Position numbers and translations under genes: made by a program. A DNA stretch of 64,000 nucleotides from Prototheca cutis (Eukaryota > Chlorophyta > Trebouxiophyceae > Chlorellales > Chlorellaceae), in contig BCIH01000002.1 of assembly GCA_002897115.2 (NCBI GenBank), positions 69,689 through 133,688 of the forward strand, written 5' to 3'. Position 1 is the first letter of the stretch. Every line of letters begins with the position of its first letter. Positions 55,869-64,000 of the stretch are shown here, piece by piece. Below the pieces are notes generated by a model that saw nothing but the letters and a program-made list of their open reading frames with translations, was not told the origin of the DNA and did no database searches.

Positions 55869-56618
55869 ATGGTCCAGCTTCAACGCAGGATGAGGAGAAG
55901 GCGTTTTTTGACTGTGGACGTCAACCGGCACCAGCCACCCACAGGCCCTCAGCTCGACGATGACGCCCAGCACATGGACGACTGCCATGATCCGGACCAG
56001 CCGGCGGACTGCAACCGGGACAGCCGCCGGCAGTGCTGGCCCAACCCCCGCTATGCTGAGCGGGATTCACCACGAGACATCCATGCTACCAGATCCCGGC
56101 AGGCTGCTGTGGACAGCCAGCTGGTCTTGCTGACCCCGAGTGGGGAATCCCAAAGTGGGGACGATGCTGGACCTTCAACCCCAACCCCTCGCCAACCCCT
56201 GAAAGACTTTGTCATGAACGGCATCGTGCAGCATTATATGCTGAAATACCCACATGCACCGAAGGATGGCCATCTTCGATTCACTCGAGGAGTGTTAGGC
56301 ACCCGCTCCCCGGAATCCGTCGACAAGTGGGCAGCAGAGCTAGAAGAAGAAGGGCTCTGGGCTGAAATGCCTCTCAACTCAAGCTCTGGATCCAAGAAGC
56401 GGAAGATCGGGTGGCGGGAACTGAGTCGCCAGAAGTACAGGCGGAGGACCACATCGAGATTAAATGCAGCTGCTGAGGCCCAGAAAATGGCGGCCATGAC
56501 ATTGCCAGGGGCCTACACGCGCGGCTTGGTGACCCAGTCCCCCGCAGCTGCGCAGCCCCCGAACGTCGAAGGGCGGTTGCCCACGAACGCGCTCCGTACT
56601 GGCCCCGCCCTGTTCTGA
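55869..56618 (+). CDS. Orphan 249-residue basic protein
   Basis: Single open frame from an ATG, no introns needed. It is rich in Arg/Asp/Ser at the N-terminus, has a predicted folded middle (FVMNGIVQHYMLKYPHAPKD, GVLGTRSPESVDKWAAELEE) and a Lys/Arg nuclear-signal-like stretch (KKRKIGW, KYRRRTTSR). It starts 340 bp from the second Fanzor relic. No family is recognised; it may be an element-encoded accessory protein, an exon of a host gene, or chance. Confidence 0.35.
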   Translation: MVQLQRRMRRRRFLTVDVNRHQPPTGPQLDDDAQHMDDCHDPDQPADCNRDSRRQCWPNPRYAERDSPRDIHATRSRQAAVDSQLVLLTPSGESQSGDDAGPSTPTPRQPLKDFVMNGIVQHYMLKYPHAPKDGHLRFTRGVLGTRSPESVDKWAAELEEEGLWAEMPLNSSSGSKKRKIGWRELSRQKYRRRTTSRLNAAAEAQKMAAMTLPGAYTRGLVTQSPAAAQPPNVEGRLPTNALRTGPALF

Positions 56619-56915
56619 GACTGGACTTTTGGTGCGGAATAAACATCATCGTGCAGTCGTACAAGGGGATGTTCGCACGGGAGCTGCACGGGAGGGCCTG
56701 GAAGGGATTGTCGAATATTGGGCTGTTCACCCCCCCGAGGAGCATCCATCCTCCTCTCGCGCGCCAAGGCGAGTTGGCGATCGGACCTCGCTGCGGGCCA
56801 CTCCACAACCCGCCTCCTGCCACGCTGTCCCTTCAGCTCAGACGGATTTTCTTGTGACGATAATTTATCCGTGACGCCTTTGCCGGAGCTGTAAGTCGGA
56901 ACCCTCGCAATCAGC

Positions 56916-57448
56916 ATGTCGTCGGCTCTGCAGAAGATGGCCCCCCTGGCCAGCCGGCTGGTTCGCCAGCGCGCTGCCACCGTGGCCCAGAGGAGAGGGT
57001 TTGCGGCAGGTGAGAGGTTGCTTGGGCTGAGAAGAGTGTGTCTGGACCCGGGCCGTCCCGGGTGCAGCGCACTGCTTGACCCGGCGTGTGCTGCACCTTC
57101 CCTGGAGTGCCCCACGATCCTCTCCGCTCCACGCCTTGCGATGCAGATGCCCACGGCGAGGTCAAGGTCAACTTCTGGGAGGCCCCGCTGGAGGTACGCA
57201 TGTGTGTGCCTTGGGGGAGCAGGGCTGCCTGGCTGATCTGGTGCGACCTTGGAGCCCTGTCCACTGGATCACAAGCAACGTGATCCAGGATCCTGACCTT
57301 TCCTGCTCTGGACCAACTACAGGTTGCCAAGTGGAAGGAGGAGCAGACTGTGCTTGTGGTGCTGGCCTGCTGGGGCATTGGCATCACCTCTGCCATCAAG
57401 ATCTTTGGCGGCAAGAAGGACGAGACGCCCGCCCCCACCCAGGCCTGA
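56916..57448 (+). CDS. Small mitochondrial membrane protein (88 residues)
   Basis: Three exons (56916-57009, 57147-57193, 57323-57448) join in phase. The first ~32 residues are an Arg/Ala-rich presequence (MAPLASRLVRQRAATVAQRR). The mature part is KVNFWEAPLEVAKWKEEQTV followed by one membrane helix (LVVLACWGIGITSAIKIF) and a charged tail. Size, topology and the WEAP/KWKEE pattern are like small supernumerary subunits of respiratory complexes, but I cannot assign which one. A TGTAA 79 bp after the stop supports the model. Confidence 0.75.
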
Positions 57449-57865
57449 TGGCCTCTGATCCTATGGCGCAGGGACCCGGCACAGCCTCCGGCTCGCGGGG
57501 CGATGTGCATGTGCCATGGTATTGTATGTAAGAGCCTTGACTCGTGGTGGATAGTGAGAGCAGTTGGCAGCGTGTGGGGGGAATGTCAGCCGGCAACCCT
57601 GAAGGGACTGCAGTTCGGGAGGTGATGCGGCCCCGACATTGTCAAGGTGTAGCCCCGGCATTAGCATTGGATCCCTTTTTTCTGTCGTGCACTGCCTGTT
57701 CAGCTGTCCACAGACTGTTATTCACGTGGGCAGGCAGGTCTCCGTGCATGAAGTTTTCCCACCAAGCAGAAAACGACGACGGTGCATGCATGCGTTGATA
57801 ACTGCATGAACAGACTCATAATGCGCTCATAAATGCACCCGTGACAAACGACGGTCACGATAAAA
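57449..57865. other. Convergent 3' gap
   Basis: 417 bp between two stop codons on opposite strands; contains the TGTAA at 57527-57531. Nothing else seen. Confidence 0.5.
57527..57531 (+). terminator. Putative TGTAA poly(A) signal
   Basis: TGTAA 79 bp after the stop of the 88-residue mitochondrial gene, typical green-algal signal. Confidence 0.6.
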
Positions 57866-59986
57866 TCAGTCGCGATCCAGGTGACTCAGCGCTGCGCGAC
57901 GCTCGGCGGCTGTTCCGTGGTAGGCCGTCGTGCGGCGGAGGGTCGCGGCCCGCGGCGGCGCGGGGCCTGCGCCTGGTTCGTCCGCCTCGCCTGGCGCCCC
58001 AGACCCTTGCTCCCACACCTCGGCCGGCCAGGCCTGGGCGTACGCGGTGAGACGCGCGGTGCCACGCCAAATCTCTCCTGGCCGGAGCGTCACCGCCCGT
58101 GCGGCATGGACCGGCGACAGCTCCGCGCCAGACACAGCCCGGGCTGAGCGCCGCAACGCGACGTTGTCAAAGCCTTCGGTGCACTCGACCTGCACGTGCG
58201 CAGCATGCCCTGGGCACAGCGCGATGAATTCATTCGCGCCGCAGTCCACATACACCCGGTCGAGCTCGCGCGGCTCGTCCAGTCGCAGCGCATGCTCGCC
58301 TTCGGCGCGCACTCGCGGTGGCGTGCTCGGTGGCCGGCCCTCGCGCCGCAGCGTGTGCTTGCCGCGCAGGCCCACCACGCGCGCGTAGGGTCCGCGATCG
58401 GAATCGTATCCCTCAGTGGCCCATGCCGCGCGGAGGCCTGCCGTGAACGTAAATGGCTTGTCCCCGGTGTTGGTCACGCACAGCGTCGCGAGCAGCTGCA
58501 CGGGGGGCTCGGGCCGTCGGTCCACCTTGGCAATCAGAGCCTGCCTCGCCTCTTCAAACGCGCTCAGATCCAGCTCCACGGGTTTGCTCAGATCAGAAAG
58601 CACCATACCGCTGCCCCGCCGGCTGACTAGTGGCAGTGTGTCCTGCTTTGTGTCCTGGTCCGTGGTTTCCGTAGAATCGCCCCAGGCCTTGGGGCCCGGC
58701 GACCAGCGTGCCCCGCCGGGGACGACTGCTTCTGCCCCATCAGCGACGGCCTCTGTCTCACGGTGCAGGGCCCTGAGCCGACGGAGGTGCTCCAGCCCGA
58801 TGACCCCGTCGTCCGGCGACGATCCGCGACGCAGCGCCGCCGCCTGGGCCTGGCCCTCGGCCGTTGGGGCCTGGTCCTCGGGGTTGCACAGGCACAGGCA
58901 GTACAGTGCCTCAAATGAGTGCAGGAACCCGGGGTGCACGTCGCCCGTACCCCTGGGGTCGGACGACGCATGCAGCGCCAGCAAGGGCATGGGGTCCGGG
59001 ATCACTTGCTCCTCAAACAGATTCTCCTCGTCCGAGTCGTCGTGACTGTTGCCTTCTTCGTCGTCGCTGTTGTAGTCACGGCCATAGGCGTGCTCTTCTC
59101 TCCTCCTGTCGTCGACATCGTCGACGTCAGGGCCTGCCACCGCAGCATCCCCGCCGGCACCAGCGCTTGTCTCTGCCCGGGATTCCCAACACCCGCTGCC
59201 ACGGCCAGGCCTTGTCCGCCCTGACCCGAGACCTGGTTCATGCAGTATCCTGCCATCGCCTTCATCTCCCTCTGCATCTCCTTCTTCAGGTGACATCAGC
59301 TTGTCGCCGGGGACAAGCTCGGGCCCGCGGCCGGCGTTGCCGCGCGTCACGCCGCGGTACCCCGGTCGCCGGCGGCGCCGGCGCTGGGCTTCTCTACGCC
59401 GCCGGACCTCGTCTTCCTCAAGCCGAAGCGTGTGCACCGGCGTCCAGGGCATGTCCTTTAGAATCCCGTCAAAAGGCAGCGGGCCGGCGTGGGCCCACTG
59501 CGGGAATGCCGGCGTGATCCCGGCCCGCCGCGGGGCCCCAGGCCGCCGGCCCTCCATCCCAACATCCAGCAGCTCCTGGCCATATGGTGACGTCCAACTC
59601 ATCACACGGCCCCCGGCCAGACTGACTTGCAGCCGACTGCCGCTTGGATGCTGCAGGGAAGCGAGGGGGAAGCCGTCGGGACACACCGAAAACTCCACCA
59701 GCCCGGGGATGCCCATCGAGTCTTGCATTTCCGCCGCAAACATTTCAGACACCTCCCTGCATGGTTTGGGGTCAATGGGCCATGTGAAAACTACAGCTGT
59801 TACGATGGAAATTGTTGTTGTTGAAATTGCAAAGGAGCCGGAGAGTGCCAAGCCGGGGTCAGCCGGCGGCGGTCCGGGCCTCAGCCTGGCAGGCTTCCGC
59901 AAACCCCATTTCCTGGACACATTCCCAATGCCTGCAAAGGTCCTCTGACCCCCTCCCCCTCTTGACACATACACAATATCATGCAC
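57866..59986 (-). CDS. Aldose-1-epimerase-family protein (glucose-6-phosphate 1-epimerase-like) with acidic insert
   Basis: Galactose mutarotase-fold protein. The main exon 59756-57866 encodes 629 residues. The N-terminal half has LQVSLAGGRVMSWTSPYGQE, RRAGITPAFPQWA and PFDGILKDMPWTP; the C-terminal half has LLATLCVTNTGDKPFTFTAG, LDRVYVDCGANEFIAL and LRPGEIWRGTARL, matching the plant YEATS-like epimerase fold order. Between them sits a ~230-residue insert rich in Arg then Asp/Glu (DDSDEENLFEEQ) not found in normal ~300-residue homologues. The 5' end is unresolved: the acceptor at 59757 is clear, and a candidate transit-peptide exon with ATG at 60295 reads SAARAAPLGPAHSRQAQ. It converges on the small mitochondrial gene. 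Confidence 0.75.
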   Translation of the reverse strand: MHDIVYVSRGGGGQRTFAGIGNVSRKWGLRKPARLRPGPPPADPGLALSGSFAISTTTISIVTAVVFTWPIDPKPCREVSEMFAAEMQDSMGIPGLVEFSVCPDGFPLASLQHPSGSRLQVSLAGGRVMSWTSPYGQELLDVGMEGRRPGAPRRAGITPAFPQWAHAGPLPFDGILKDMPWTPVHTLRLEEDEVRRRREAQRRRRRRPGYRGVTRGNAGRGPELVPGDKLMSPEEGDAEGDEGDGRILHEPGLGSGRTRPGRGSGCWESRAETSAGAGGDAAVAGPDVDDVDDRRREEHAYGRDYNSDDEEGNSHDDSDEENLFEEQVIPDPMPLLALHASSDPRGTGDVHPGFLHSFEALYCLCLCNPEDQAPTAEGQAQAAALRRGSSPDDGVIGLEHLRRLRALHRETEAVADGAEAVVPGGARWSPGPKAWGDSTETTDQDTKQDTLPLVSRRGSGMVLSDLSKPVELDLSAFEEARQALIAKVDRRPEPPVQLLATLCVTNTGDKPFTFTAGLRAAWATEGYDSDRGPYARVVGLRGKHTLRREGRPPSTPPRVRAEGEHALRLDEPRELDRVYVDCGANEFIALCPGHAAHVQVECTEGFDNVALRRSARAVSGAELSPVHAARAVTLRPGEIWRGTARLTAYAQAWPAEVWEQGSGAPGEADEPGAGPAPPRAATLRRTTAYHGTAAERRAALSHLDRD

Positions 59987-60295
59987 GTACTATCCAACCT
60001 AAACGCCAACCACACAATACAATGATGACAGGTTGTCACACGGCCCGATCATCGCACCTCACTTCACCATCCGCGGTGGGGATGCGCCAAGGGCCGTCGC
60101 CATTTGCCGTGGACGCCCTGTGCCTAGGCTCCGGCCCCCGGGCCCTCCTTGTGCCTGCCGGGAATGGGCAGGACCCAAGGGGGCTGCTCTAGCAGCAGAC
60201 AAGCGCATTGTATCCAGGCTGGTTGGCAGAACAAACCCCAAGTTTGTTCTGGCACGGGCACCCAGAGAGCCTCCCACCTGGAGCCAGGAACGCAT

Positions 60296-60749
60296 GGGTG
60301 TGCTTTGGGAGACGGGATGGGCGGAGCAGGTGGGAGGTGCGGTGGAGCACAGCTCTCTGCTTGGGAAGATGGATGGTGCATCCTGCCACGCCCATTGCTT
60401 GAATGGGAGCCCCGATGAGGCCAGCGCTCCAGGGGGGCCCTCCCTAAGAAGTCGAACTTTCCGTCAAGTACTGTGACACTGTCTCGAATGCATGTGCAGT
60501 TTTACCACACGCCAGTGCAATACCAGGCGTTGATCTGGTGCATCGCATTTTAACCCTTTCTTCCGAGAGGAGTTTTCGCATGGGTGGGGCATCGCGCCCT
60601 GGGGCCCCATGTGAAGAAAGGGCGGGAGCGGAGGCTGAAAGGCGCCACCTCCTCCCGACCCGGCAGAGCCCCTGTAAGGCGACAATCCTGGCCAGGCTCA
60701 CCCTCTTTCCCGTGCCAAGAAGGCTATCGAGAGGGCTTGGCTGTGCACG
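60296..60749. promoter_or_regulatory. Upstream region of RPL11
   Basis: 454 bp between the possible first exon of the epimerase-family gene and the RPL11 start codon, again head-to-head. No motif claimed. Confidence 0.4.
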
Positions 60750-61704
60750 ATGGTGGTAAGTCGGGCGGAGCCCACTGCACGCTGTTCCGGCGGCCTCTGG
60801 ACCCTGCAGGAAGGGCGAATGGCAGGTGTCGACAAGGCCCCCGCACCTTCCCTCGCGTGTGCAGGCTGACAAGAAGGCCTCCAACCCCATGCGGGAAATC
60901 CGCGTTGCCAAGCTGGTGCTGAACTGCTGCATCGGCGAGTCTGGCGATCGTCTGCAGAAGGCTGCCAAGGTGCGGTGGACGGCATGCGTGGACGGCATGC
61001 GGCCCTCGAGCAGGGCCGTACTGAGCGGGAGAATGGCGTAGGAAGCGCGCGGAATATAGCAATTCCCTCGGAATGCCCCAGAGTTGGGGGGCTGCTGCGG
61101 CTCCCGGCCCGGCTCGGTTCCTTGTCGTCTGCCCTATTCCATGTGCTCTGCTACTCTGGTGGCAGACCTTGCCCTGCCGCATCCCACACGCCCCCCCACA
61201 CTCCAAACTCTATGCTCACAAGCAAAGTCAGACAAGCAAACATGCACAGCAACCACCCTCCATCTACAGGTGCTGGAGCAGCTGACCGGACAGAGCCCCG
61301 TGTTTGGCAAGGCCCGCTACACGGTTCGCCAGTGGAGCATCCGCCGCAATGAGAAGATCTCTTGTCACGTGACGGTGCGCGGCGAGAAGGCTCTCCAGCT
61401 CCTGGAGGCCGGCCTCAAGGTCAAGGAGTACGAGCTGCTGCGCCGCAACTTCTCCGACTCTGGCAACTTTGGCTTTGGCATCACCGAGCACATCGACCTG
61501 GGCATCAAGTACGACCCCTCCACCGGCATCTACGGCATGGACTTTTACGTCGTGCTGGAGCGGCCCGGCTACCGCGTCGCCCGCCGGCGCAAGCAGCTGT
61601 CCCGCGTCGGTGTCCAGCATCGCGTGACCAAGGAAGACGCCATGAAGTGGTTCCAGACCAAGTTTGAGGGCGTCATCCTCAACAAGGCCAGCTACGTGTC
61701 GTAA
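60750..61704 (+). CDS. RPL11: 60S ribosomal protein L11 (uL5)
   Basis: Cytosolic large-subunit protein of the central protuberance that binds 5S rRNA. Exon 1 is only six bases (60750-60755, ATG GTG) before a perfect GTAAGT donor; exon 2 is 60865-60969 and exon 3 is 61270-61704, total 181 residues. Conserved blocks: [75 protein letters not shown]. The tiny first exon is typical of ribosomal protein genes. TGTAA follows at 61919. Confidence 0.96.
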
Positions 61705-62779
61705 ATCGATGGCTGTGGTGGTGGCGGTCCATCACCCGGGTGCCGGGGAACGGCAGCTGTGCACAGGTCGGCCTAGGCACGCTGGTGTGCGGGCAGAAGA
61801 GCAGAACACAGCCGGCATGCATGCCGGCTGCTTGCTTCCCACAGATCCGCTTTGACCCCGGAATCCCGATCTGCCGTCATTTCGTGCGTGCCGGCCGTCG
61901 ACCAGGCGTCGATGCGCGTGTAATGCAACTCCCCTCTCCGCAATGGTGGCAGTGGTGTGGCGCCCATGACGGGGACTGACGGGGTTGAGGAGGCAGTGCT
62001 TGGTAGAATGTGGGTTTGGAGTAGCAGTGCTCGTGCTGGGTGACAGAGGTCAGCATAGCAGGAACCCTCCAGAAATGCAGCAAGTCTGTTCCATGTGCTA
62101 CATTTCAGTGAACAGCATTGGTTGGAGGACGTGGCAGCCCCTCCCTCGCGAGAAAGCCCAAAGGAGGGAACAGTGCCGTCGGAAGACTTGTGGGGCCAGT
62201 CACGCATCAGTGGCAATGGCAGTGGCCATGCACACAATGTGTGAAGCGGGCATGTGTAGGATGACTGTCCTGCTGGTGGTAGGGTTGTACCCTGCCTCTG
62301 GGCTGGGCACTCCACAGGGGGAGACGGGAGCTTCACCAACAACCCCAGCCATCACCACAATCGCTCCTCCGAGCCTTTCTTCCACCCACCGTACAAATCC
62401 TATCAGACTCTGTCCTTGCTGATTCTCACAGACACGCCCTCGAGAAGCAGGCACGCACCGGCGGGTGCGCGGCTCCCAGGAAAGGAAGGAACGGAAGGAA
62501 CGGACGCAAGTACCACACGATGCACAGTGTCAAAAGAAGCGGTTGGGCTATATGCTCTCAGACAGAGACGACCCCGGAGTTGTTGGCTTTGTGGAACCGA
62601 CGGACGGTGGGGTTGACGGCTGGCTCGGGTTCCCGAGCAACCATCCAAAACAATGACGGAACGATACGTGCGCGGAGGTGATCGGGGCTGGGGGAAAGAG
62701 TGGGGGGTTGGGGGGAGGTCTCCTAAGAAAGGCCACCCCCACCCCATCCGTCCAGCCAACCCACAAATCAACGGAGCAA
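61705..62779. other. Convergent intergenic region
   Basis: 1.08 kb between the RPL11 and glutamate dehydrogenase stop codons. Apart from the TGTAA at 61919-61923 I see no gene. Confidence 0.45.
61919..61923 (+). terminator. Putative TGTAA poly(A) signal of RPL11
   Basis: TGTAA about 215 bp after the RPL11 stop codon. Confidence 0.5.
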
Positions 62780-63919
62780 TCAGTCAAAGCCACGGTGGAC
62801 GCGGGCGCGGGTGACGCGCTGGAGGGCCTTGACGAATGCGGCGGTGCGGAGGGGGAGGCCGTCCTGGGAGTGGATGTCCCAGATGGCACTGAACGCGTCC
62901 GTCATGACGTTGTCGAGCTTGGAGTTGACCTCGGCCTCGGACCACTTGAAGTTTTGCAGGTTTTGCACCCACTCAAAGAAGGACACGGTCACACCGCCGC
63001 CGTTGGTGTAGATGTCGGGGAGCGCCACGATGCCACGATCCCGCAGCACCGTGTCGGCCTCAGGCGTAGTGGGACCGTTGGCTGCCTCGACGACGGCCTT
63101 GCACTGCAGATCCGAGGCGACCTGCTCCGTGATGACGCCGCCCAGCGCGGCAGGGATGAGCACGTCGCAGGGAACCGAGAGCACCGACTCCTTGGGGATG
63201 GCCGAGCCGCCGGGGAAGGCCGACAGCGCGTGGCGGTCGCCAATGTGTGCGCGGAGGGCGGGGACGTCCAGCCCCGTCTCGTTGTGGACGGCGCCGCTGA
63301 CGTCGGACACGGCAATCACGCGGCCGCCCTGCTCGTGCAAGATCTGCGCGGCCCAGGACCCCACGTTGCCGAAACCCTGGATGACAAACGACTTGTTCCG
63401 GATCTCGCCCATGCGCAGCGCGCGCAGCAGCTCGCGGATAGCAAACACCGTGCCGCGGCCGGTGGCGGCCTCGCGGCCCAGCGAGCCGTGCAGCCAGACG
63501 GGCTTGCCCGTCACGATGCCGGGGGAGAAACCTTCAAACTTGGTGTACTCGTCAAAGATCCACGCCATCTCACGCGCGCCCGTGTTCATGTCGGGCGCGG
63601 GGATGTCCTCGTACGTGCCCAGAATCGGACGCAGCGCCTGGACCAGCTTGCGCGTCAGGATCTCGAGCTCGCGCTCGGACAGCGTGGACGGGTCGACCGT
63701 CACGCCGCCCTTGGCGCCACCGAAGGGAATGTCCATCACCGCCGTCTTCCACGTCATCAGCGACGCCAGGCTCCGCACGTCATCCAGGTCCACCTCGGGG
63801 TGGAAGCGCAGACCGCCCTTGTACGGGCCGCGCGAGTTGTCGTGCTGCACGCGGTACGCGTCGAAAGTAGCGACCTCGCCGTTGTCGCGCAGAATGGCAA
63901 GCTCCACGCTCACCTCACG
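62780..63919 (-). CDS. GDH: Glutamate dehydrogenase (5' partial at window edge)
   Basis: Interconverts glutamate with 2-oxoglutarate and ammonium, NAD(P)-dependent. The visible exon gives ~380 residues to a TGA at 62780. It starts REVSVELAIL, close to the family N-terminus, so only the first ~30-70 residues lie beyond the window. Motifs: YRVQHDNSRGPYKGGLRFHP, catalytic-Lys region DIPFGGAKGGVTVDP, APDMNTGAREMAWI, NAD(P) site GFGNVGSWAAQ, and VEAANGPTTPEAD plus IYTNGGGVTVSFFEW near the end. Land-plant GDH organelle form is mitochondrial; location cannot be seen here. No ATG is present at the left edge of this exon. Confidence 0.95.
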   Translation of the reverse strand, partial: REVSVELAILRDNGEVATFDAYRVQHDNSRGPYKGGLRFHPEVDLDDVRSLASLMTWKTAVMDIPFGGAKGGVTVDPSTLSERELEILTRKLVQALRPILGTYEDIPAPDMNTGAREMAWIFDEYTKFEGFSPGIVTGKPVWLHGSLGREAATGRGTVFAIRELLRALRMGEIRNKSFVIQGFGNVGSWAAQILHEQGGRVIAVSDVSGAVHNETGLDVPALRAHIGDRHALSAFPGGSAIPKESVLSVPCDVLIPAALGGVITEQVASDLQCKAVVEAANGPTTPEADTVLRDRGIVALPDIYTNGGGVTVSFFEWVQNLQNFKWSEAEVNSKLDNVMTDAFSAIWDIHSQDGLPLRTAAFVKALQRVTRARVHRGFD

Positions 63920-64000
63920 CTCTTTTTTTTTTAGCAGCTTTTTTTTTTTCTCTGGGTTTTTTTTTTGCTGCAGTTTTTTTTTTGAGAGGGTTTTTTTTTT
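63920..64000. repeat. Poly-T runs at the window end
   Basis: Four or five runs of ~9-11 T residues separated by short GC spacers (AGCAGC, CTCTGGG, GCTGCAG, GAGAGGG). The pattern starts exactly at the GDH exon edge and is unlike the rest of the window. It may be a T-rich intron start or a contig-end artefact. Confidence 0.7.

Noticed and set aside
62678..63934. 418-codon + strand frame over GDH
   Set aside because: It is the antisense of a clearly coding GDH exon.

Overview
The window is eukaryotic nuclear DNA, GC-rich, with many short GT-AG introns, a few GC-AG introns, TGTAA-type poly(A) signals after several genes, and plant/green-lineage genes (BIN4 of the topoisomerase VI complex, sucrose-phosphate phosphatase, RR-type tandem CCCH zinc finger protein, golgin-84). 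Together these point to a unicellular green alga, most likely a trebouxiophyte of the Chlorella/Auxenochlorella type. The species is an inference. Gene models below were built by hand from splice phase and protein-family matches; in most cases the exon lengths sum to an exact multiple of three.

Layout. 0-6.6 kb: 3' part of an unknown large protein (+), mitochondrial ribosomal protein mL46 (-), COPII/nuclear-pore SEC13 (+). 7.5-12.1 kb: an EF-hand plus tandem p25-alpha (TPPP-like) protein (-) and a secreted protein with a DUF2807-like domain (-). 12.8-19.0 kb: three respiratory-chain genes in a row, FAD-glycerol-3-phosphate dehydrogenase (+), cytochrome c1 (-) and the complex I 51 kDa subunit (+). 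19.9-26.9 kb: an LRR membrane protein with an NPxF-rich tail (+), an ILKAP-like PP2C phosphatase (+), a phosphoglycerate-mutase-family enzyme (-). 27-29.6 kb: gene-poor accessory DNA with the decayed C-terminal end of a TnpB/Fanzor-like nuclease. 29.6-38.6 kb: SEC61 beta (-), sucrose-phosphatase (+), golgin-84 (-), BIN4 (+). 38.8-42.2 kb: a mitochondrial protein that looks like a divergent frataxin (-), a novel N-myristoylatable repeat protein (+), and a 45-residue protein behind a clear TATA box (+). 42.2-44.3 kb: no gene seen, one long perfect hairpin. 44.3-54.3 kb: four minus-strand genes, TZF zinc finger, PHD-type 2OG oxygenase, METTL16 fused to an SPF30-like coiled coil, and an alanine-rich secreted protein. 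54.3-56.9 kb: second accessory patch with another Fanzor-like relic and an orphan ORF. 56.9-64 kb: a small mitochondrial membrane protein (+), an aldose-1-epimerase-family protein with a big acidic insert (-), ribosomal protein L11 (+), and glutamate dehydrogenase (-, cut by the window edge).

How the genes relate. Many products act in mitochondria (mL46, G3PDH, CYC1, NDUFV1, the frataxin-like protein, the 88-residue protein, GDH) or in the secretory system (SEC13, SEC61 beta, golgin-84, the secreted proteins). Neighbouring genes mostly alternate in strand, giving repeated head-to-head pairs with 250-660 bp between start codons and tail-to-tail pairs with short 3' gaps. The most unusual items are the two Fanzor-like relics, the exon-repeat GGRWGN protein, the METTL16 fusion, the EF-hand/p25-alpha protein and the NPxF-tailed LRR protein.
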